From contig NZ_CP126093.1 in the NCBI RefSeq assembly GCF_030123065.1, forward strand, positions 2,360,001-2,424,000: 64,000 bases of DNA, given 5' to 3'. This document shows positions 61,954-64,000 of the stretch, in pieces. The translations under genes and the position numbers were made by a program. Each line of letters opens with the position of its first letter. Position 1 is the stretch's first letter. Source of the DNA: Neobacillus sp. DY30 (GTDB lineage Bacteria; Bacillota; Bacilli; Bacillales; Cytobacillaceae). The notes under the pieces were generated by a model. It was not told where the DNA came from, searched no databases, and worked only from the letters and a program-made list of their open reading frames with translations.

Positions 61954-62856
61954 ATGGAAATTAGACATTTACTTACATTTATGACGATCGTAGAAATCGG
62001 CAGTTATACAGGGGCTGCGTCGAAGTTAGGGTATACGCAGTCCACGATTACGTCTCATATACAGGCGCTCGAACAAGAAATTGGCGGAGAGCTGTTTACG
62101 TATATAAAAAGGAAATTACAGCTTACCTATATAGGCAGGGAACTTATACCTTTAGCCGAAGACTTACTTGCCACTCATGAACAGATAAAGAACATGAAAA
62201 GCACCCAGGAGATTAAGGGAGTACTAAAAGTGGCTGCACCAGAGTCATTGACGATATCTAGAATAGGTCCAATTATTAGGGAATACTCCTTAAAATATCC
62301 TCAGGTCAAACTAATACTTAGTAACGGTACTTGCGGGCAAAACCAAATTGATTTAATCAGTGGCAGGGTAGATGTTGCCTTCATGGTCTATCCAGAACTC
62401 AAACAAGAAAAATGCGTCCATTATTCACTATTTGAGGAGAAAATAGTCCTCGTAAGTAGTACGCATGGTCCAGAGCATTTTGATCAATATAAAGTAAATA
62501 ACGCTAATTATTTTTTTATCACGAATGAAGAAGGATGCAGTTATAGGACCATGTTTGAAAAATACCTCTTAAGACATGATATATACAACTTTCAAACCAT
62601 GGAGTTATGGAGTATAGAGGCTATCAAAAAGATTGTTATGAGTGGAATTGGATTTGCGGTATTACCTTACATTACGGTCAAAGAAGAAGTAGAAAGTGGA
62701 AAGCTAAAACTCTTACGACACAATGAAAAATTCGAACCTATTTACTCCCATATGCTGGTCAAAAAGAAAAAGTGGTTATCCCCGGCCGTAGAAGCATTTA
62801 TTGAACTTGTTTTAAAAACGACTGCTGAATCTAATAAAGATACTGTTTGTTCATAA
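61954..62856 (+). CDS. LysR-family transcriptional regulator
   Basis: 300 residues. N-terminal winged helix (MEIRHLLTFMTIVEIGSYTG, residues 1-60) and a C-terminal LysR substrate-binding domain (~90-295). Divergent from the LysE-type exporter, which it most likely controls from the shared gap 61821-61953 where an AT-rich palindromic stretch lies. The inducer is probably the exported amino acid; not shown. Confidence 0.9.
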   Translation: MEIRHLLTFMTIVEIGSYTGAASKLGYTQSTITSHIQALEQEIGGELFTYIKRKLQLTYIGRELIPLAEDLLATHEQIKNMKSTQEIKGVLKVAAPESLTISRIGPIIREYSLKYPQVKLILSNGTCGQNQIDLISGRVDVAFMVYPELKQEKCVHYSLFEEKIVLVSSTHGPEHFDQYKVNNANYFFITNEEGCSYRTMFEKYLLRHDIYNFQTMELWSIEAIKKIVMSGIGFAVLPYITVKEEVESGKLKLLRHNEKFEPIYSHMLVKKKKWLSPAVEAFIELVLKTTAESNKDTVCS

Positions 62857-62932
62857 TATAATTAATAATTCTTCGTATATTTCCTTTACACACAATAGAT
62901 AATATAACTGATTTACTAAAGGAGATGACAGA

Positions 62933-63079
62933 ATGAAAACTAAGGATGATTTTAAAACAGGAGCAAAAGTTACAGCGGATAATCAAGTTTATGGAACACC
63001 TAATAGTAAAAGCAAAAATGGCACTGGTGATTCACCAAATGATAATGGTGGTAAGACTAAAAAAGGACTTGATCGTTAA
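62933..63079 (+). CDS. Small hydrophilic protein, 48 residues
   Basis: ATG at 62933 follows AAAGGAGATGACAGA; stop TAA 63077-63079, then a terminator. The protein MKTKDDFKTGAKVTADNQVY... is Lys, Asn, Asp and Gly rich, without Cys or Trp and probably disordered. A good ribosome-binding site and its own terminator support expression. Function unknown. Confidence 0.72.
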   Translation: MKTKDDFKTGAKVTADNQVYGTPNSKSKNGTGDSPNDNGGKTKKGLDR

Positions 63080-63084
63080 GGAAG

Positions 63085-63112
63085 CAGCCAATTAATATTG
63101 GCTGTTTTTTTT
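63085..63112 (+). terminator. Terminator after the 48-residue gene
   Basis: CAGCCAAT (63085-63092) pairs with ATTGGCTG (63097-63104) and runs into eight T. Confidence 0.88.
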
Positions 63113-63134
63113 CACAAAATTAGGTGAGGATTGA

Positions 63135-63422
63135 ATGGTTAATAAAAATCTAAGCGAACAAGAGTGGGTTTACAATTACCTTCAGAAATGTAAAAAACCC
63201 ATACCTCTAGTTTTAGGTTCGAGAGGTACTTGGAGGATTAATCGAAATAAGGCGATTATTTTAGTGGCATTTACCCTCCCAGATATAGCAGTTATGAGAG
63301 ATTTGCACAATGTTAGAAAAAATCCTATACGAGAAATGAAATATAAAGATATCGTGTATTACGCAGTAAATATGGTAGATAAAAAACAAGTTGAGTACGT
63401 GATTGATTATTGGAAAGAATAA
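63135..63422 (+). CDS. Hypothetical protein, 95 residues
   Basis: ATG at 63135 after GGTGAGGA. A basic protein (MVNKNLSEQEWVYNYLQKC...) with one central hydrophobic strand (NKAIILVAFTLPD) and a C-terminal helix ending YVIDYWKE; no membrane segment or known motif. It ends 42 bp before the glycosylase-family gene and may share its transcript. Confidence 0.6.
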   Translation: MVNKNLSEQEWVYNYLQKCKKPIPLVLGSRGTWRINRNKAIILVAFTLPDIAVMRDLHNVRKNPIREMKYKDIVYYAVNMVDKKQVEYVIDYWKE

Positions 63423-63464
63423 GAAACATGTTAAATGAAAAACAAGTTCCAGGAGATGAAAGGT

Positions 63465-64000
63465 ATGTCTACATTTTGTGCTGAACTATGGCCTGAGGAT
63501 CCGACCCCAGCAGACTTTGAGAATTGCCGTGAATGCGGTCTTTATCAGCACGGATCGCGTATGGTATGGGGAGAAGGAAATCCGGACGCGCCGATCATGG
63601 TTATCCTGGATAATCCTGGAGCCAGGGAAGATCGTGAAGGGAATTCAGTTGTTTGCGGTACAAGACAAACACTACAGCAAGCTGCAGGTGAAGCAGGCTT
63701 GAAAAAAGACGACTTGTACGTAACTTATATCCTTAAAAGAAGACCAGTACGTGCTTATAACAAGGATGAGGTTCGACAAACCTTTATGATTCATTTGGAA
63801 CAACAAATTCTACAAAAAAAGCCCAAACTGATTCTATGTTTAGGGAATGTGGCAGTACATTCCTTTTTTCGAAACTCAGAAGGTGATGTAAAAACTTTAC
63901 GGGGAACTTGGCACAATGTTCAAGGTTATCAAACCACTGTTGCGTACCATCCATTGGCTGTGAGACGCCGTCCCAACTTATGGGCATATTTTTTACGTGA
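63465..64000 (+). CDS. Uracil-DNA glycosylase family 4-like protein (right-truncated by window edge)
   Basis: ATG 63465 after AGGAGATGAAAGG; 178 codons are visible with no stop before the edge. CRECGL near residue 21 equals the first Fe-S Cys pair of family 4 UDGs, VILDNPGAREDREGN is motif A, KLILCLGNVAVHSF the central strand and AYHPLAVRRRPNLW motif B (HPL for HPS). The third and fourth cluster Cys positions read KRRP and FMIHL, without Cys, so a complete 4Fe-4S cluster seems unlikely. Role in repair is inferred from family only. Confidence 0.78.
   Translation, partial: MSTFCAELWPEDPTPADFENCRECGLYQHGSRMVWGEGNPDAPIMVILDNPGAREDREGNSVVCGTRQTLQQAAGEAGLKKDDLYVTYILKRRPVRAYNKDEVRQTFMIHLEQQILQKKPKLILCLGNVAVHSFFRNSEGDVKTLRGTWHNVQGYQTTVAYHPLAVRRRPNLWAYFLR

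Overview
The window looks like chromosome of a low-GC Gram-positive, spore-former-type bacterium of the Bacillaceae (Neobacillus/Mesobacillus/Cytobacillus-like; genus not resolved). The basis is strong AGGAGG ribosome-binding sites with frequent TTG/GTG starts, Bacillus-type leader RNAs (PyrR attenuator, ydaO c-di-AMP riboswitch, cobalamin riboswitches), cre-like sites, and YtcP/YteP/DUF624-type sugar import genes without their own ATPase, as in MsmX-sharing species. No tRNA, rRNA, CRISPR or prophage was seen.

Layout. (1) 1-336 is the 3' end of a class B penicillin-binding protein. (2) 526-14016 is a complete equivalent of the Escherichia coli ycj cluster: LacI regulator, five identical operators, glucosylglycerate phosphorylase (ycjM), ABC importer (ycjNOP), the 3-keto-sugar epimerisation trio (ycjQRS), kojibiose phosphorylase (ycjT), beta-phosphoglucomutase (ycjU). 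It is followed by a glycerate kinase, which fits release of glycerate by YcjM. (3) 14247-14575 is a scar: a frameshifted IS256-type transposase fragment fused to a 57-bp copy of the PBP 3' end. (4) 14735-21128 is uronate catabolism (udh, uxaC, LacI regulator, uxaB, uxaA) with TGTTAACGTTAACA operators. (5) 21.2-43.3 kb is pectin/rhamnogalacturonan use: acetylesterase, membrane AraC regulator, YtcP/YteP-type importer, GH105, GH28, alpha/beta esterase, CE8 pectinesterase, GH43, secreted GH28-FN3 and secreted pectate lyase. Secreted enzymes would cut pectin, oligomers would be imported, then de-esterified and hydrolysed inside, and galacturonate sent through UxaC-UxaB-UxaA to 2-keto-3-deoxygluconate.

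(6) 43.7-53.3 kb is rich in RNA control: a PyrR attenuator plus a second PyrR-type hairpin over the ribosome-binding site of an MFS transporter; a sigma-54 type promoter before a 49-residue protein; a c-di-AMP riboswitch before a LysP-type permease; and two back-to-back cobalamin riboswitches controlling metE (minus) and a class I ribonucleotide reductase operon (plus). (7) 53.3-64 kb holds the reductase operon, a DUF2935 protein, a zinc metallopeptidase, an ADP-ribosyltransferase-like orphan, AEC and LysE exporters, a LysR regulator, small proteins and a truncated uracil-DNA-glycosylase-family gene.

A feature that crosses loci is a set of intergenic tandem arrays (21.2, 31.2 and 58.1 kb, and a decayed one at 43.4 kb). 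Their sequences are unrelated, but they share a 50-52 bp period and an inverted-repeat architecture. Several start codons were re-assigned from ribosome-binding-site position and are noted per gene. All functional assignments are by recognition of motifs and gene order; no database search was run.
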